64,000 bases of DNA, taken from NCBI RefSeq assembly GCF_010993955.1, contig NZ_WIXL01000001.1:283317-347316 (forward strand). The letters are read 5' to 3'. Source of the stretch: Oceanobacillus halotolerans. GTDB taxonomy: Bacteria; Bacillota; Bacilli; Bacillales; Amphibacillaceae. The translations under genes and the position numbers were made by a program. Position 1 is the stretch's first letter; every line of letters begins with the position of its first letter. This document shows positions 33,502-43,239 of this stretch, piece by piece. The notes under the pieces were generated by a model. The model did no database searches, was not told where the DNA came from, and saw only the letters and a list, made by a program, of their open reading frames with translations.

Positions 33502-33514
33502 GTATATTGTTGTT

Positions 33515-34012
33515 TTATCTTGGTGGATAGGTTGACATTTGTTGTGGAGTAGTTGCTACACCACTATATGGGTAGGAGTATTCAATTTCTTCGTCAAATG
33601 TAATATAGTCTAGATAAACCATTAGTAATACATAACGTCTTTGCGTTTGTGGATCACTGAGGATGATATGGTCCCTACCAGCAGCCTCGATAACCCCTTT
33701 AAAGACTTTGGCATTCCATTGGTCATTATTTTCAAATGTCATGTAAACGGTAGCGATTTTTCCTTTGTTTAATCGTAAAATATTCTCAATGTACGATTGT
33801 TCAATAGGTAGCATACCTTGATTTGCTCCTGCTGTTGGCTGTTGCTGTTGTTGTTGGGATTGCTGTTGGACTGGCATTTGAGGCACTTGTTGTTGTCCCA
33901 TATTCGTTGCTGGATAATAAGCTGGAGATGCTTGTGGATAATAGAAGTATGGGTATTGTGGATACGGATTGGTGTACGTTCCATTCGTGTTGTTGTTACG
34001 CTTTTCGCTCAT
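33515..34012 (-). CDS. gerQ: Spore coat protein GerQ
   Basis: A 165-residue spore coat protein needed to localise CwlJ and for calcium-dipicolinate germination; it is cross-linked by transglutaminase in the coat. The N-terminal half is tyrosine/proline-rich (YPQYPYFYYPQASPAYYP) and then glutamine-rich (QQQSQQQQQQPT), a low-complexity tract. The C-terminal domain (about 66-150) holds the conserved GMLPIEQSYIENILRLNKGK and YVLLMVYLDYITFDEEI. TAGGAGG precedes the ATG. The partner gene cwlJ lies upstream on the same strand with a 93-bp gap, as in B. subtilis. The glutamine tract is a likely length-variable site. Confidence 0.93.
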   Translation of the reverse strand: MSEKRNNNTNGTYTNPYPQYPYFYYPQASPAYYPATNMGQQQVPQMPVQQQSQQQQQQPTAGANQGMLPIEQSYIENILRLNKGKIATVYMTFENNDQWNAKVFKGVIEAAGRDHIILSDPQTQRRYVLLMVYLDYITFDEEIEYSYPYSGVATTPQQMSTYPPR

Positions 34013-34105
34013 TAAAAAAACCTCCTAATAAATAGTTCCATTGTAGCTTTCTAACCAACTAGGAAAGAAGTAGAACCCCCAATAATAAGCTTATTTACTT
34101 GTCAT

Positions 34106-34528
34106 CTAGAACACACTTGGACAAGCGCTTTGTGTTGGGGAGAAAAAGCAATGTGATTTGTATCTCCCAGTATTCCACTGTCCAAACCACTGTGCTGGGC
34201 AAGACCCTTGTGGCATATAGAACCATAAGGAATTGGAAGCAGGGTCAAACCGTTCTCCTCGAACGACTCTACGTGCTAAACGTTTCTCTTGTTCTCTTGC
34301 ACGTTGGTAAAAGTAGCCTTTCTGTGTTGCCTCAAAACCTCCTGGACTTTGGTACACCATATCATTGATACTTCGGATATCAGTAAAATCTAAACAATCT
34401 GCACGTACTCGATTGACTCCTACATTGCCGACCATTAACATCCCTTGATCTCCGTCACCTTCCGCCTCAGCACGCAGTAATCTTGCTAAGACTTCAATAT
34501 CTTTTTCTTTGTATGGAATGACAGCCAT
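34106..34528 (-). CDS. cwlJ: Spore cortex hydrolase CwlJ
   Basis: A 140-residue hydrolase_2-fold (SleB/CwlJ) cortex-lytic enzyme activated by calcium-dipicolinate during germination. Present are the N-terminal LARLLRAEAEGDGDQGMLMVGNVGVNRV with the catalytic glutamate, the SINDMVYQSPGGFEAT segment, and SLWFYMPQGSCPAQWFGQ. No signal peptide is present, as known for CwlJ, which reaches the coat with GerQ. Length equals B. subtilis CwlJ (142). AATGAGGTG precedes the ATG at 34528; the in-frame ATG at 34543 overlaps this site. Confidence 0.94.
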   Translation of the reverse strand: MAVIPYKEKDIEVLARLLRAEAEGDGDQGMLMVGNVGVNRVRADCLDFTDIRSINDMVYQSPGGFEATQKGYFYQRAREQEKRLARRVVRGERFDPASNSLWFYMPQGSCPAQWFGQWNTGRYKSHCFFSPTQSACPSVF

Positions 34529-34632
34529 AAAGTTACACCTCATTTCAGTATATCTTTATGCTAGGTCTTTTCATCATGTGTATGATTCGCCTAAGAAAAT
34601 TATGTATGAAACGCTTTGGTTTTAATCGCAAC

Positions 34633-34665
34633 AAAAAGTCCTTCTAACAAAGTAGAAGGACTTTT
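34633..34665 (-). terminator. Terminator of hemQ
   Basis: AAAAAGTCCTTCTA and TAGAAGGACTTTT, a perfect stem with a 6-nt loop, 12 bp past the hemQ stop on the minus strand. Confidence 0.82.
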
Positions 34666-34676
34666 ATTACAAAGTA

Positions 34677-35426
34677 TTATACATGTAAGTAACGAGCAAC
34701 ATCTTCTTTTGCAAGGTGATTTCCAACATAGAAGTAGCCAAACTCGCCATAACGAGAACTTACTTCATCAAAGCGCATCTCGTAGACAATTTTTTTGAAC
34801 TGTAATGGGTCATGCGCAAACAAGGTAACGCCCCATTCCCAATCATCTAATCCGATGGAGCCTGTAATGATTTGTTTTACCTTTCCAGCATATTTCCGCC
34901 CAGTTAAGCTATGTTCATAAAGTAATTTACCACGGTCTTTCTTTTCGAGTGTATACCAGTTCTCATCTCCTTGACGACGTCTGTCCATTGGGTAGAAACA
35001 AATATGCTCCCATTTCGGTAAAATTGGTTTTAAGCGTGCTTGTGTTTCTGGTAATGTTTCTGGATCAACACCATCTTTTGCTGGTCGATACTTCCCTAGT
35101 TCGACAACGGATACATAGGAATGTGCTGGAATTAAGAACTCGGCTAATTTTGACTTATTTAGTTCTGTTTCTAAATCGGTCAATTCATCCATGGTTGGTC
35201 GAAGGAACATAAATAGTAGGTCTGCTTTTTGTCCAACGACTTTATACATTGCATGACTACCGTTTTTTGCTTCCTCAACAGCTTCCCACTTCGTTAACAA
35301 GTGTTCAAACTCTTTGATCGCTGCCTCACGTTCTTCACTAGTTGCTAATTTCCAAGATGTCCAATCAATAGTACGCATATCATGTAGGCTATACCAACCA
35401 TCCATCGTTTCTACTGCTTCTACCAT
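34677..35426 (-). CDS. hemQ: Coproheme decarboxylase HemQ (ChdC)
   Basis: A 249-residue chlorite-dismutase-like enzyme that converts coproheme III to heme b, the last step of the Gram-positive coproporphyrin-dependent pathway. The tyrosine of the active site lies in [16 protein letters not shown], the proximal His in [15 protein letters not shown] (about 170), and the C-terminal [19 protein letters not shown] is conserved. Length matches (about 250). AAAGGAGAGATCACA precedes the ATG at 35426; an upstream in-frame start at 35447 has no site. It is divergent from pta, as in B. subtilis (ywfI-pta). Confidence 0.94.
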   Translation of the reverse strand: MVEAVETMDGWYSLHDMRTIDWTSWKLATSEEREAAIKEFEHLLTKWEAVEEAKNGSHAMYKVVGQKADLLFMFLRPTMDELTDLETELNKSKLAEFLIPAHSYVSVVELGKYRPAKDGVDPETLPETQARLKPILPKWEHICFYPMDRRRQGDENWYTLEKKDRGKLLYEHSLTGRKYAGKVKQIITGSIGLDDWEWGVTLFAHDPLQFKKIVYEMRFDEVSSRYGEFGYFYVGNHLAKEDVARYLHV

Positions 35427-35680
35427 TGTGATCTCTCCTTTATCCATTAGTTTCTCACATTTTCACGCTACATATATCGCTTTCTGTCAAAAATAGATCC
35501 TTATTCGTTTTTACTATATCATAATTGGGGTACGATAATCATGAGACAAGGCTTTTAAACGGAGTTGTTCCACGTTTTGTCATTATTCTGTCAAAATGAT
35601 CGATAGATTGGAGAGGAATTGCTTTTCATCTAAAAATGCATCTATTATGATGAATTATGGATATATGAGGAGGTACCAAC

Positions 35681-36655
35681 ATGAGTCATAACTTATTTGA
35701 TGAATTAAAACAAAAGGTTAAAACTGAAAATAAAATAATTGTATTTCCAGAAGGGTTAGATGAGCGAATTCTAATGGCTGCTAGTCAATTGCAATCAGAG
35801 GGTGTTCTAAAACCAGTTTTAATAGGGAAGGAAAAAGAGGTTACAGAGAAGGCTAAAGAAAATAATGTCGATGTAGATGGCTGTATGATTCTTGATCCAA
35901 CTAATTATGAAGCTTTTGATCAAATGGTGGAGGTGTTTGTCGAGCGTCGAAAAGGAAAAGCAACAGAAGAGGATGCTCGTAAGATTTTATTAGACGAAAA
36001 TTATTTTGGAACGATGCTTGTCTATATGAATCAAGCAGATGGGCTCGTCAGCGGCGCAGCACATTCTACTGCAGACACAGTTCGTCCTGCACTACAAATT
36101 ATTAAAACAAAAGAGGGCATTAAGAAGACATCCGGGGTCTTTATCATGGTTCGTGATGAAGAGAAATATGTATTTGCCGATTGTGCCATCAACATTGCAC
36201 CAGATAGTAATGACTTGGCAGAAATCGCTGTGGAGTCTGCAGAAACAGGGGAATTGTTTGGCGTTAACCCACGTGTTGCAATGCTAAGCTTTTCAACAAA
36301 GGGATCTGCCAAATCAGTTGAAACGGAAAAAATAGAAGAAGCATTAAAGATTGCCAAAGCGAAAAATTCCTCACTTGTCATTGATGGTGAATTCCAGTTT
36401 GATGCAGCATTTGTACCAAGTGTTGCCAAGAAAAAGGCACCAGATGCAGTGATTCAAGGGGATGCAAATGTGTTTATATTCCCAAGCTTAGAGGCAGGAA
36501 ACATAGGCTACAAAATTGCGCAGCGTCTCGGAAACTTTGAGGCGGTTGGCCCCATTTTACAAGGATTGAATCGTCCAGTAAATGACTTATCACGTGGTTG
36601 CAGTACAGATGATGTGTATAAATTAGCATTAATTACAGCAGCACAATCACTATAA
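35681..36655 (+). CDS. pta: Phosphate acetyltransferase Pta
   Basis: A 324-residue single-domain phosphotransacetylase that interconverts acetyl-CoA and acetyl phosphate in overflow metabolism. IVFPEGLDERI, VYMNQADGLVSGA, GVFIMVRDEEKYVFADCAINI, VAMLSFSTKGSAKS, and the C-terminal LNRPVNDLSRGCSTDDVY are all family marks. Length matches the short bacillar form (323). GAGGAGGTACCAAC precedes the ATG. Monocistronic, with a strong terminator; in B. subtilis it is activated by CcpA, but I could not fix a cre site here. Confidence 0.95.
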   Translation: MSHNLFDELKQKVKTENKIIVFPEGLDERILMAASQLQSEGVLKPVLIGKEKEVTEKAKENNVDVDGCMILDPTNYEAFDQMVEVFVERRKGKATEEDARKILLDENYFGTMLVYMNQADGLVSGAAHSTADTVRPALQIIKTKEGIKKTSGVFIMVRDEEKYVFADCAINIAPDSNDLAEIAVESAETGELFGVNPRVAMLSFSTKGSAKSVETEKIEEALKIAKAKNSSLVIDGEFQFDAAFVPSVAKKKAPDAVIQGDANVFIFPSLEAGNIGYKIAQRLGNFEAVGPILQGLNRPVNDLSRGCSTDDVYKLALITAAQSL

Positions 36656-36662
36656 TGTCAGA

Positions 36663-36713
36663 GAAGCTTGCAAAGGGGTTTATGATGAATCCTCCGTTTG
36701 CAAGCTTCTTTTT
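36663..36713 (+). terminator. Terminator after pta
   Basis: GAAGCTTGCAAA (36663-36674) and TTTGCAAGCTTC (36697-36708), perfect 12-bp stem, then TTTTT. Confidence 0.85.
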
Positions 36714-36718
36714 CCACG

Positions 36719-36836
36719 TTAGGAAAGCATAAAATTTTAGCTGGGAAGTGGGCTCGACGTGGCTAAAATTTTAACGTCCCAAGTATAAGAAAAACTAACA
36801 CATTCGCTAAGGACGAGCGAATGCAAGTTTTCCTAA
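36719..36836. repeat. Cloverleaf-like structured repeat (copy 2)
   Basis: The same three-stem plan as 14745-14863: TTAGGAAAGCATAAAATTTTAGC, GCTAAAATTTTAACGTCCC, then CATTCGCT/AGCGAATG and a closing GTTTTCCTAA. It follows the pta terminator within six bases and directly abuts the next element. Confidence 0.75.
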
Positions 36837-36837
36837 G

Positions 36838-37233
36838 AAGACTCTTCGCACAGTTTGTTGATAATAATATATATATATTATGTGCAGTAGTTAGGATATG
36901 CACATAGCTTCGCTACGGAAAAACACTACGCTTTCCGCGGGGGAGTGGTGAGCCTCCTCGGGCTAGCGCCCTGTGGGGTCTCACCGATCTCCTACTTCCC
37001 GCAGGAGTCTTCGTGTTTTTCCTCCGCTAAGTTGTGCTGCACTCAATTTAATCATTACTATTGTTGAACAGATGTTGCCCTTGTGCCCATGGTGAAAGCG
37101 AGTGTTTTCCACAGCGAAAGTCTAGCACCCACTTTATAAAGAACGAAGGAAGCAATGCTAAACAGTTACTGCGCATCATACATCTATTGTTCATTAATGT
37201 ATATATATAAAGCAACAATTTTTTAGAAAAACC
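36838..37233. mobile_element. GGCTSTTTTC/TTGTTG-type element with a nested hairpin repeat
   Basis: The left end AAGACTCTTCGCACAGTTTG-TTG and right end AAAGCAACAATTTTTTAGAAAAACCT match the ends of the elements at 40816, 48210 and 62064. Inside, 36909-37030 is the GAGTGGTGAGCCTCCTCGGGC hairpin block that also occurs in 20237-20908, so one element sits within another. The right half shares AACAGATGTTGCCCTTGTGCCC and ACTGCGCATCATA with 40816-41107. Confidence 0.65.
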
Positions 37234-37241
37234 TATTTAAA

Positions 37242-38093
37242 TCAATTTATTTTACGGATTGGTTCATTGCGCTTCTGCATTTGCTGTAGGCGTGTATGAA
37301 ATAGTTCCAATTCCTTTTTAGAAAATGGTGGTGAAACAATCGAGTCACTAAATGCCTCTAATGTACGATAAACCCGCTTTATCATATCCTCGACTGTTAA
37401 TTTCACCCCAAGTAATTCCGACAAGGATGCCATAGTAGATGGATTCACATCCGGATACGTAAATTTCGTTTCTTCTTGTTTGCGGCTTTTCGCATAAAAG
37501 TCACGGATAAAAGAAGCACGTTCATAACCATTTCCTTCTACATCTAAATAGATTTGTACAGCCATCCCATCTTTTACCCGACGTTGCGAAATGCCTGCAA
37601 ATTTTTTTCCACCAATACTTAAATCATAATCGCCAGGACAATAAGATCCGACAATTTCATAGGCCTCAATGTTCATAGTTATATCTTGTAACATATATTG
37701 AACAAAGCGTACCATTGCCTCATATGACTCATGGATCGATAATTGTTTCACATCTGGTAAAATTAGCGAAATATTTAATACTCCTTTATCCAAGGCAACT
37801 GCTAACCCACCTGAATTGCGAACAACGACATGATAGCCATGTGCTTTTAAAAATGTTACTCCTTCTTCAATATAAGGTAATCGTGCATCTGGTATGCCGA
37901 GTACAACGGTCTTAGGGTGTACCCAAAGACGAACTGCAGGATCGGAATTACCATCACTAACCGACAATGCTAATGCATCATCAATTGCAAAGGAAAGTAG
38001 TGCATTATAGGCAACCTTGTCGAAAAATTTTTCTTCGGTGTGGTCAATATATCGAAATGTGTTGTGATGGACGAGTTCTTTCCAGTTTTTCAT
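37242..38093 (-). CDS. lipL: Octanoyl-[GcvH]:protein N-octanoyltransferase LipL
   Basis: A 283-residue amidotransferase of the BPL_LplA_LipB fold that moves octanoyl groups from GcvH to E2 subunits in Bacillus lipoate synthesis. The substrate loop RNSGGLAVALDKGVLNISL, the catalytic Cys in VGSYCPGDYDLSIGGKKFAGISQRR (about 151), and the lysine of GGKKFAG are present. Length matches LipL (281). AAAGGAGATAACC precedes the ATG. The neighbour relation pta-lipL-ywfO matches B. subtilis. It is divergent from ywfO. Confidence 0.92.
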   Translation of the reverse strand: MKNWKELVHHNTFRYIDHTEEKFFDKVAYNALLSFAIDDALALSVSDGNSDPAVRLWVHPKTVVLGIPDARLPYIEEGVTFLKAHGYHVVVRNSGGLAVALDKGVLNISLILPDVKQLSIHESYEAMVRFVQYMLQDITMNIEAYEIVGSYCPGDYDLSIGGKKFAGISQRRVKDGMAVQIYLDVEGNGYERASFIRDFYAKSRKQEETKFTYPDVNPSTMASLSELLGVKLTVEDMIKRVYRTLEAFSDSIVSPPFSKKELELFHTRLQQMQKRNEPIRKIN

Positions 38094-38191
38094 GGTTATC
38101 TCCTTTAAATCCTTTTGGTGGATCTCTTTTTTCCTTAGCTTTTCTATTATATAATAAACTAAAATCGTCGAAAAGAAACGGATAGGGGAAA

Positions 38192-39499
38192 ATGATGGAA
38201 TATAAATTAAAACAATTGGACGAAGAAAAAGTCTTTAAAGACCCAGTACATCGGTATATTCACGTAAAAGATCAAGTTATTTGGGATCTCATTGCGACAC
38301 CTGAGTTCCAGCGACTGCGACGTATTAAACAATTGGGGACATCGTATTTAACTTTCCACGGTGCCGAACATAGCCGGTTTAATCATTCACTAGGTGTATA
38401 TGAAATTGTCCGGCGGATCATCTTTAACTTCCAGAATCGCAAACATTGGAACCCAGATGAACGCTTGTTATGTCTATGTGCGGCGCTTTTACATGATTTA
38501 GGCCATGGTCCTTTTTCCCATTCGTTTGAAAAAGTATTTAAGCTAGATCATGAGTATTTTACTAGGGAAATAATTTTGGGAGATACGGCGATTAATCGCA
38601 TCTTAGAACATGTTGAAAAAGGTTTTTCTCAAAAAGTAGCAGACGTTATTGCGAAAACGTATCCAGACAAATTAGTGGTATCCTTAATTTCGAGCCAAAT
38701 TGATGCTGATCGAATGGACTACTTGCAGCGAGATGCCTATTTTACAGGGGTCAGTTATGGCCATTTTGATATGGAACGGATATTACGTGTCATGCGACCA
38801 ACAGAAGATCAAGTGGTCATCAAATCGACTGGAATGCATGCTGTAGAAGACTACATCATGAGTCGCTACCAAATGTACTGGCAAGTGTATTTTCATCCCG
38901 TGACAAGAAGTGCAGAAGTAATCTTATCGAAAATTCTCCATCGGGCGAAATACTTGTATGAATCAGGTTATACATTTGAGTTAAAACCAATTCATTTTCT
39001 TTCCTTCTTTAAAGAAGATGTGCAATTAGAGGAATATTTGAAATTAGATGAGGGTATTGTTTCGTACTACTTTCAACTGTGGCAAGACGAAAAGGATCCT
39101 ATTTTGAGTGACTTATGTGAGCGGTTTATGAACCGTCGTTTATTTAAATATATTGAATTTAACCCTAATCTAGAGATGAATGAATGGATGGATCTCTATC
39201 AGCTCTTTCAAGAAGCAGGAATAGACCCAGACTATTATTTAGTAGTAGATTCTTCTTCTGATTTACCATATGATTTTTATCGTCCAGGGGAAGAAGAAGA
39301 ACGATTACCGATTCATCTACTGATGCCATCTGGAGAGTTAAAAGAGCTCTCTCGAAACTCTGATATTGTAGAAGCCATTTCTGGCAAAAAACGAACGGAT
39401 CATAAATTATATTTTCCAAAAGATCGATTGGACAAGCTTACAGATCAACACCTTAAACGGAAAATAGAAGCAATTCTGTATAAACGAGGAGAGAAGTAA
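38192..39499 (+). CDS. ywfO: HD-domain phosphohydrolase YwfO (dNTPase-like)
   Basis: A 435-residue HD-superfamily protein close to SAMHD1-type deoxynucleoside triphosphate hydrolases. Metal ligands are visible in AEHSRFNHSLGVYE (about 59-72) and LLHDLGHGPFSHSFE (about 95-110), with the second-half Asp in SSQIDADRMDYLQRDAYFTG. B. subtilis YwfO has the same plan; substrate preference is not fixed by sequence. A weak GGATAGGGG precedes two adjacent ATGs (38192, 38195). The next gene, ywgA, starts one base after its stop, so the two are cotranscribed. Confidence 0.9.
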   Translation: MMEYKLKQLDEEKVFKDPVHRYIHVKDQVIWDLIATPEFQRLRRIKQLGTSYLTFHGAEHSRFNHSLGVYEIVRRIIFNFQNRKHWNPDERLLCLCAALLHDLGHGPFSHSFEKVFKLDHEYFTREIILGDTAINRILEHVEKGFSQKVADVIAKTYPDKLVVSLISSQIDADRMDYLQRDAYFTGVSYGHFDMERILRVMRPTEDQVVIKSTGMHAVEDYIMSRYQMYWQVYFHPVTRSAEVILSKILHRAKYLYESGYTFELKPIHFLSFFKEDVQLEEYLKLDEGIVSYYFQLWQDEKDPILSDLCERFMNRRLFKYIEFNPNLEMNEWMDLYQLFQEAGIDPDYYLVVDSSSDLPYDFYRPGEEEERLPIHLLMPSGELKELSRNSDIVEAISGKKRTDHKLYFPKDRLDKLTDQHLKRKIEAILYKRGEK

Positions 39500-39500
39500 C

Positions 39501-40007
39501 ATGATGACCAACCATGCGAAGTTAATGCAGTTTTTTTCGGTAGCTAAAAGTGTGACAGGGCGAAAAAAGCTACAAAAAATGATTTATATTTTACAAAAAT
39601 GCAATGTACCATTTGAGGAAAAATATCAATTCCATTTTTACGGTCCTTATTCCGAAGAGCTGACATTGCGTGTTGAGGAACTTTGTAATCTGGGATTTAT
39701 TCAGGAAGAAAAAGAAGAGAAAAAGAGCTTTCATCAATACCATTATCAACTAACAGAGGATGGTAAGACGTTTCTACATCAATTTTCAACTGACATGCCT
39801 GATTTAACAGATCGGGTTGATTTATTGAATCAACAAAGCTCTCGTTTTTTAGAACTTGTTTCAACCATGCTCTATTTTGAGAATTTGCCAAAACAGGCGG
39901 TCGAGGAAAAAATACATACCGTGAAGCCGAAACAAAATTATAGTGGGGAAGAGATTGCTGAAGCCTGGGAATTTATCCAAACGTTACGAGGTATACCATC
40001 AGCATAA
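39501..40007 (+). CDS. ywgA: YwgA family protein
   Basis: A 168-residue cytosolic protein of the YwgA family. GRKKLQKMIYILQKCNVPF and YHFHFYGPYSEELTLRVEEL-like sequence (about 22-60) form a winged-helix-like fold shared with some phage/plasmid antitoxin-like SocA/Panacea domains. The C-terminal part is charged and helical. Function is unknown. AGGAGAG precedes the ATG at 39501. It overlaps no gene but is tightly linked to ywfO, as in B. subtilis. Confidence 0.85.
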   Translation: MMTNHAKLMQFFSVAKSVTGRKKLQKMIYILQKCNVPFEEKYQFHFYGPYSEELTLRVEELCNLGFIQEEKEEKKSFHQYHYQLTEDGKTFLHQFSTDMPDLTDRVDLLNQQSSRFLELVSTMLYFENLPKQAVEEKIHTVKPKQNYSGEEIAEAWEFIQTLRGIPSA

Positions 40008-40106
40008 TCATGGAGATAATGGATGGTATGTCAATCATGTGAAAATGCTTAGCCACGTATGCTACAATGTAGGACAATATAAATTCTCAATCAGGAGGGG
40101 TATTGG

Positions 40107-40625
40107 ATGGCAGAACAATCTTCCAATAAAAAGAAGAACAATTCATTTACGATTATTAAAGATGACGCAACAGATGGCCATGGTGGCTATGGAGCGGGTG
40201 CAATTAGTTTAGAGAACATGTCATCCGTTATCGTAGATCCCAATGAAGATAGAGCATTTGTTGATATGGGTGCGATGCATGCGAGAAGTGAAGTAGAACG
40301 TCGTGTAAAATTTTTACCAAATAAAGATGAAGTACCAAATGGAAAATTGTACTGGATTGTCTGGGTGAATGTAGACCATGGTGAAAATGGTCCTTACTAT
40401 GCGGGTGTAGCAGGAAGTGAAATCCGTGTTGACCGTTCTATCAAGCGTGCTTATAAATCGATGCCAGAACACGTAACACATATGGAAAAATCACTGAAGG
40501 GAAAAATCGTCCTAGAACATATGGATGGGCATTCCAAAAAACTATTAAAAGATTTTCTTGTAGATTTCAATGAGGAAATGTGGAATAATTCGACGGATGA
40601 ATTGAAGGAAGTACTATCAGAATAG
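40107..40625 (+). CDS. ywhD: YwhD family protein
   Basis: A 172-residue soluble protein of the YwhD family. FTIIKDDATDGHGGYGAGAISLENMSSV and FVDMGAMHARSEVERRVKFLP are strongly conserved features of this Bacilli-specific family. Function is unknown. CAGGAGGGG precedes the ATG. It follows ywgA by 99 bp and ends in a terminator. Confidence 0.88.
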   Translation: MAEQSSNKKKNNSFTIIKDDATDGHGGYGAGAISLENMSSVIVDPNEDRAFVDMGAMHARSEVERRVKFLPNKDEVPNGKLYWIVWVNVDHGENGPYYAGVAGSEIRVDRSIKRAYKSMPEHVTHMEKSLKGKIVLEHMDGHSKKLLKDFLVDFNEEMWNNSTDELKEVLSE

Positions 40626-40744
40626 CTTATCTAATTATGAACATTTTGTGTCCAAGAGGTAAATAATTAGCAGATAGGTTGTACTTTTTGTGATAAATTT
40701 GTAAAATATATCTACATGGGCTATACATGTATTACTAGGACAAA

Positions 40745-40787
40745 AAAGAAGCCGACTCACTGTTTAAACGGATGGGTCGGCTTCTTT
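40745..40787 (+). terminator. Terminator after ywhD
   Basis: AAAGAAGCCGAC and GTCGGCTTCTTT form a perfect 12-bp stem, loop of 19 nt, then TATATTTT. Confidence 0.82.
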
Positions 40788-40815
40788 ATATTTTGTTTTA
40801 ACTTAGATTCTTGCG

Positions 40816-41107
40816 AAGGCTCTTTTCGTATTTTTAATGGTCTTACGACGTTTTATCTATATATACGCAGTAAATGGTGCCATTGATTCCACTTCGGAAA
40901 GTCGCTATTTCTTATTCAATGAGGGTTGAGAGTTTGAACAGATGTTGCCCTTGTGCCCATGGTGAAAGCGAGTGTTTTCCACAGCGTGGGTTTAACACTC
41001 ATCTTATAAAGAATGTAAGGAAGCTATGCTAAACATTTACTGCGTATAATCTATCGACTATGCAGTAAGGTGGACTTGAGAAAGCAACAATTTTTCCAAA
41101 ACAGCCT
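40816..41107. mobile_element. GGCTSTTTTC/TTGTTG-type non-coding element
   Basis: The left end AAGGCTCTTTTCGTATTTTT and right end AAAGCAACAATTTTTCCAAAACAGCCT form imperfect terminal inverted repeats about 292 bp apart. The inside shares GAACAGATGTTGCCCTTGTGCCCATGGTG and ATTTACTGCGTATAATC with 36838-37233. It fills most of the gap between the ywhD terminator and pbpG. No ORF is supported. Confidence 0.68.
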
Positions 41108-41181
41108 ATGTAAAACAAGTGAAAGTGCTAAAAATCCCACATGCTGATGCGGTGCTAAAAACGGATAGGCGCGTTGTAACG

Positions 41182-43239
41182 TTAAAAGAATGTGTCAAAC
41201 CATCTTTCAAAAATACCTTTGTCTTCTTCTTGTTGGTCGCTAGTAGGCCCCTCCTTGTCTTGTCTTTCCTCCGCCTCATGAAAATGGTCATTACAGTACT
41301 TATTTGGTTCCTCTCCTTGTCGGAAATACATAATATGACTAGTATCACAATAAGGAGTTGCTCGTTTACCAGATGTCGGATCAATCGGAACACCTACAAC
41401 ATTGGCTGGAACATCAAACGTTTTTAACGGAAGACCTTGGTGTGCGGATTCCATAAATGTTGCCCATATGTCCTTTGCATAAGCTGTTTCCGTATATGGA
41501 TCAAGTTGCCGATTGTCATCATAGCCTGTCCATACACCTGTTACGATATCTGGACTAAATCCGATCATCCAGCTATCTGTATTCGTTGTACCAGATTTTC
41601 CTGCATATGTTCGTGTTAATTGATCGGCAATGGAGGAACCAGTCACACTCATATACCCATTTAATGCAGGATCGAACATTCCTGTCATTAAATGCGTCAG
41701 AATAAATGCATTGACAGGATCTAACACTTGTTCTCGGTTGGATGATTGTCTTTCGTATACAGTAGATCCATTTCGATCGACTATTTTACCAATCGTATAT
41801 CCTTCAACAGCCTTCCCCCCATTAGCCAGCATGCTATATGCTGTAACCATGTCGTTGACTGTAACGGAGGCCGTTCCTAGAGCTAAAGAGGGGACCTCTG
41901 GTAACTCTTGATTAATTCCAAATTTCTTTGCTGCATTCACTAGCTTGTCAACTCCTAGATATAAATTGGTTTTGACCGCATAAATATTATCTGATAAGGC
42001 GATTGCTTGTGCTAAGGTTATTGGCTCATTTGCGTAATGATCATTAAAGTTACTAGGTTGATACACTTCTCCATTTTCTAATTCAAAGGCTGTCGGTTTA
42101 CTCATTAGTCGTGTCCTCGCATTATAGCCATTTTCTAATGCAGCATAATATAAAAAAGGTTTAAACGTGGATCCAGGCATCCGTTTGGCCTGTGTCACAC
42201 GGTTGAACTGACTGTCCTCGTAATTTTTTCCACCTACCATTGCCAAAACACGGCCAGTTGATGGTTCCATTGTCATGGAGCCAACCTCTATTTCTTCTCC
42301 TGACTCAATTGCATTGGCAATACTTTCTTCCAATTGAACTTGCAAATTTTTATCTAATGTTGTATAGATTTTATATCCACCCGAACGAACCTTCTCTTCA
42401 TCCAATTGTAATCGTGCAGCAGCCTCTCGTAGCACCATATCTTGAAAATGAGGTGCAATCATTTTATCCTCTTGATTCTCCTGATGTTCTTGTATGGCTA
42501 ACTGCTCGCGGGATGCAAGATGGTATGTTGACTGTGAAATATATCCTTCTTCTAGCATAGCGGTTAAAATTTGACGTTGGCGACTTTTAGCTCTTTCCAT
42601 GTCATTTAATGGGGAATAATAGGTAGGCCCCTTTGGTACTCCAGCCAACATTGCAGCTTCAGCTAAAGTTAAATCCTTCCCATGTTTGTCAAAGAAATGC
42701 CTGCTAGCAGCTTCTACACCATATGCACCATGACCGTAATAAATCGTATTTAAATACCCTTCTAAAATCTCGTCTTTGGAATAGTGCATTTCCAGACGAA
42801 TGGTATAAAAGGCTTCTTTTAGCTTTCGCGTCCATGTTTTTTCATGGGAAAGGTATAAGTTCCGTGCATATTGTTGTGTTAACGTGCTCGCACCTTCTTT
42901 TAATGATAAACTTTTTAAATCGCTTAACGCAGCACCTAATATGCGCTTTAGATCAAACCCGTTATGATCATAAAAATGTTGATCCTCAATGGCAAGAGTT
43001 GCTTGAATCAAGGTCTCAGGCATTTCGTCTAATGAAATCCAGTAGCGATTTTCCACACCACGCTCTTCTCCAATGACTTCACCAGACTGGCTATAATAAA
43101 TCGTATTTTGTTCACTTGTTAAGGGTGGAGGCCCTAACAAATAACTGCTAACATATATACAACCAATAGCGGTGAAACTAATTCCAACGAGTACTAGTAT
43201 ACTGATAATGAATCGTTTCCATGTGATGAATTGTCTCAT
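41182..43239 (-). CDS. pbpG: Class A penicillin-binding protein (PbpG/PBP2d-like)
   Basis: A 685-residue bifunctional murein synthase. One N-terminal membrane segment (about 10-35) is followed by a glycosyltransferase domain with the catalytic Glu in AIEDQHFYDHNGFD and GASTLTQQYARNLYL, then a transpeptidase domain with STFKP (nucleophile Ser), SDN and KSGTT. The C-terminus is charged and acidic. Length and synteny (between ywhD and ywiB) match B. subtilis pbpG (ywhE), made in the forespore by SigF and acting in spore germ-wall synthesis. An in-frame TTG (43254) is part of the ribosome site TTGGAG; the ATG at 43239 is used. It is transcribed opposite to its neighbours. Confidence 0.92.
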   Translation of the reverse strand: MRQFITWKRFIISILVLVGISFTAIGCIYVSSYLLGPPPLTSEQNTIYYSQSGEVIGEERGVENRYWISLDEMPETLIQATLAIEDQHFYDHNGFDLKRILGAALSDLKSLSLKEGASTLTQQYARNLYLSHEKTWTRKLKEAFYTIRLEMHYSKDEILEGYLNTIYYGHGAYGVEAASRHFFDKHGKDLTLAEAAMLAGVPKGPTYYSPLNDMERAKSRQRQILTAMLEEGYISQSTYHLASREQLAIQEHQENQEDKMIAPHFQDMVLREAAARLQLDEEKVRSGGYKIYTTLDKNLQVQLEESIANAIESGEEIEVGSMTMEPSTGRVLAMVGGKNYEDSQFNRVTQAKRMPGSTFKPFLYYAALENGYNARTRLMSKPTAFELENGEVYQPSNFNDHYANEPITLAQAIALSDNIYAVKTNLYLGVDKLVNAAKKFGINQELPEVPSLALGTASVTVNDMVTAYSMLANGGKAVEGYTIGKIVDRNGSTVYERQSSNREQVLDPVNAFILTHLMTGMFDPALNGYMSVTGSSIADQLTRTYAGKSGTTNTDSWMIGFSPDIVTGVWTGYDDNRQLDPYTETAYAKDIWATFMESAHQGLPLKTFDVPANVVGVPIDPTSGKRATPYCDTSHIMYFRQGEEPNKYCNDHFHEAEERQDKEGPTSDQQEEDKGIFERWFDTFF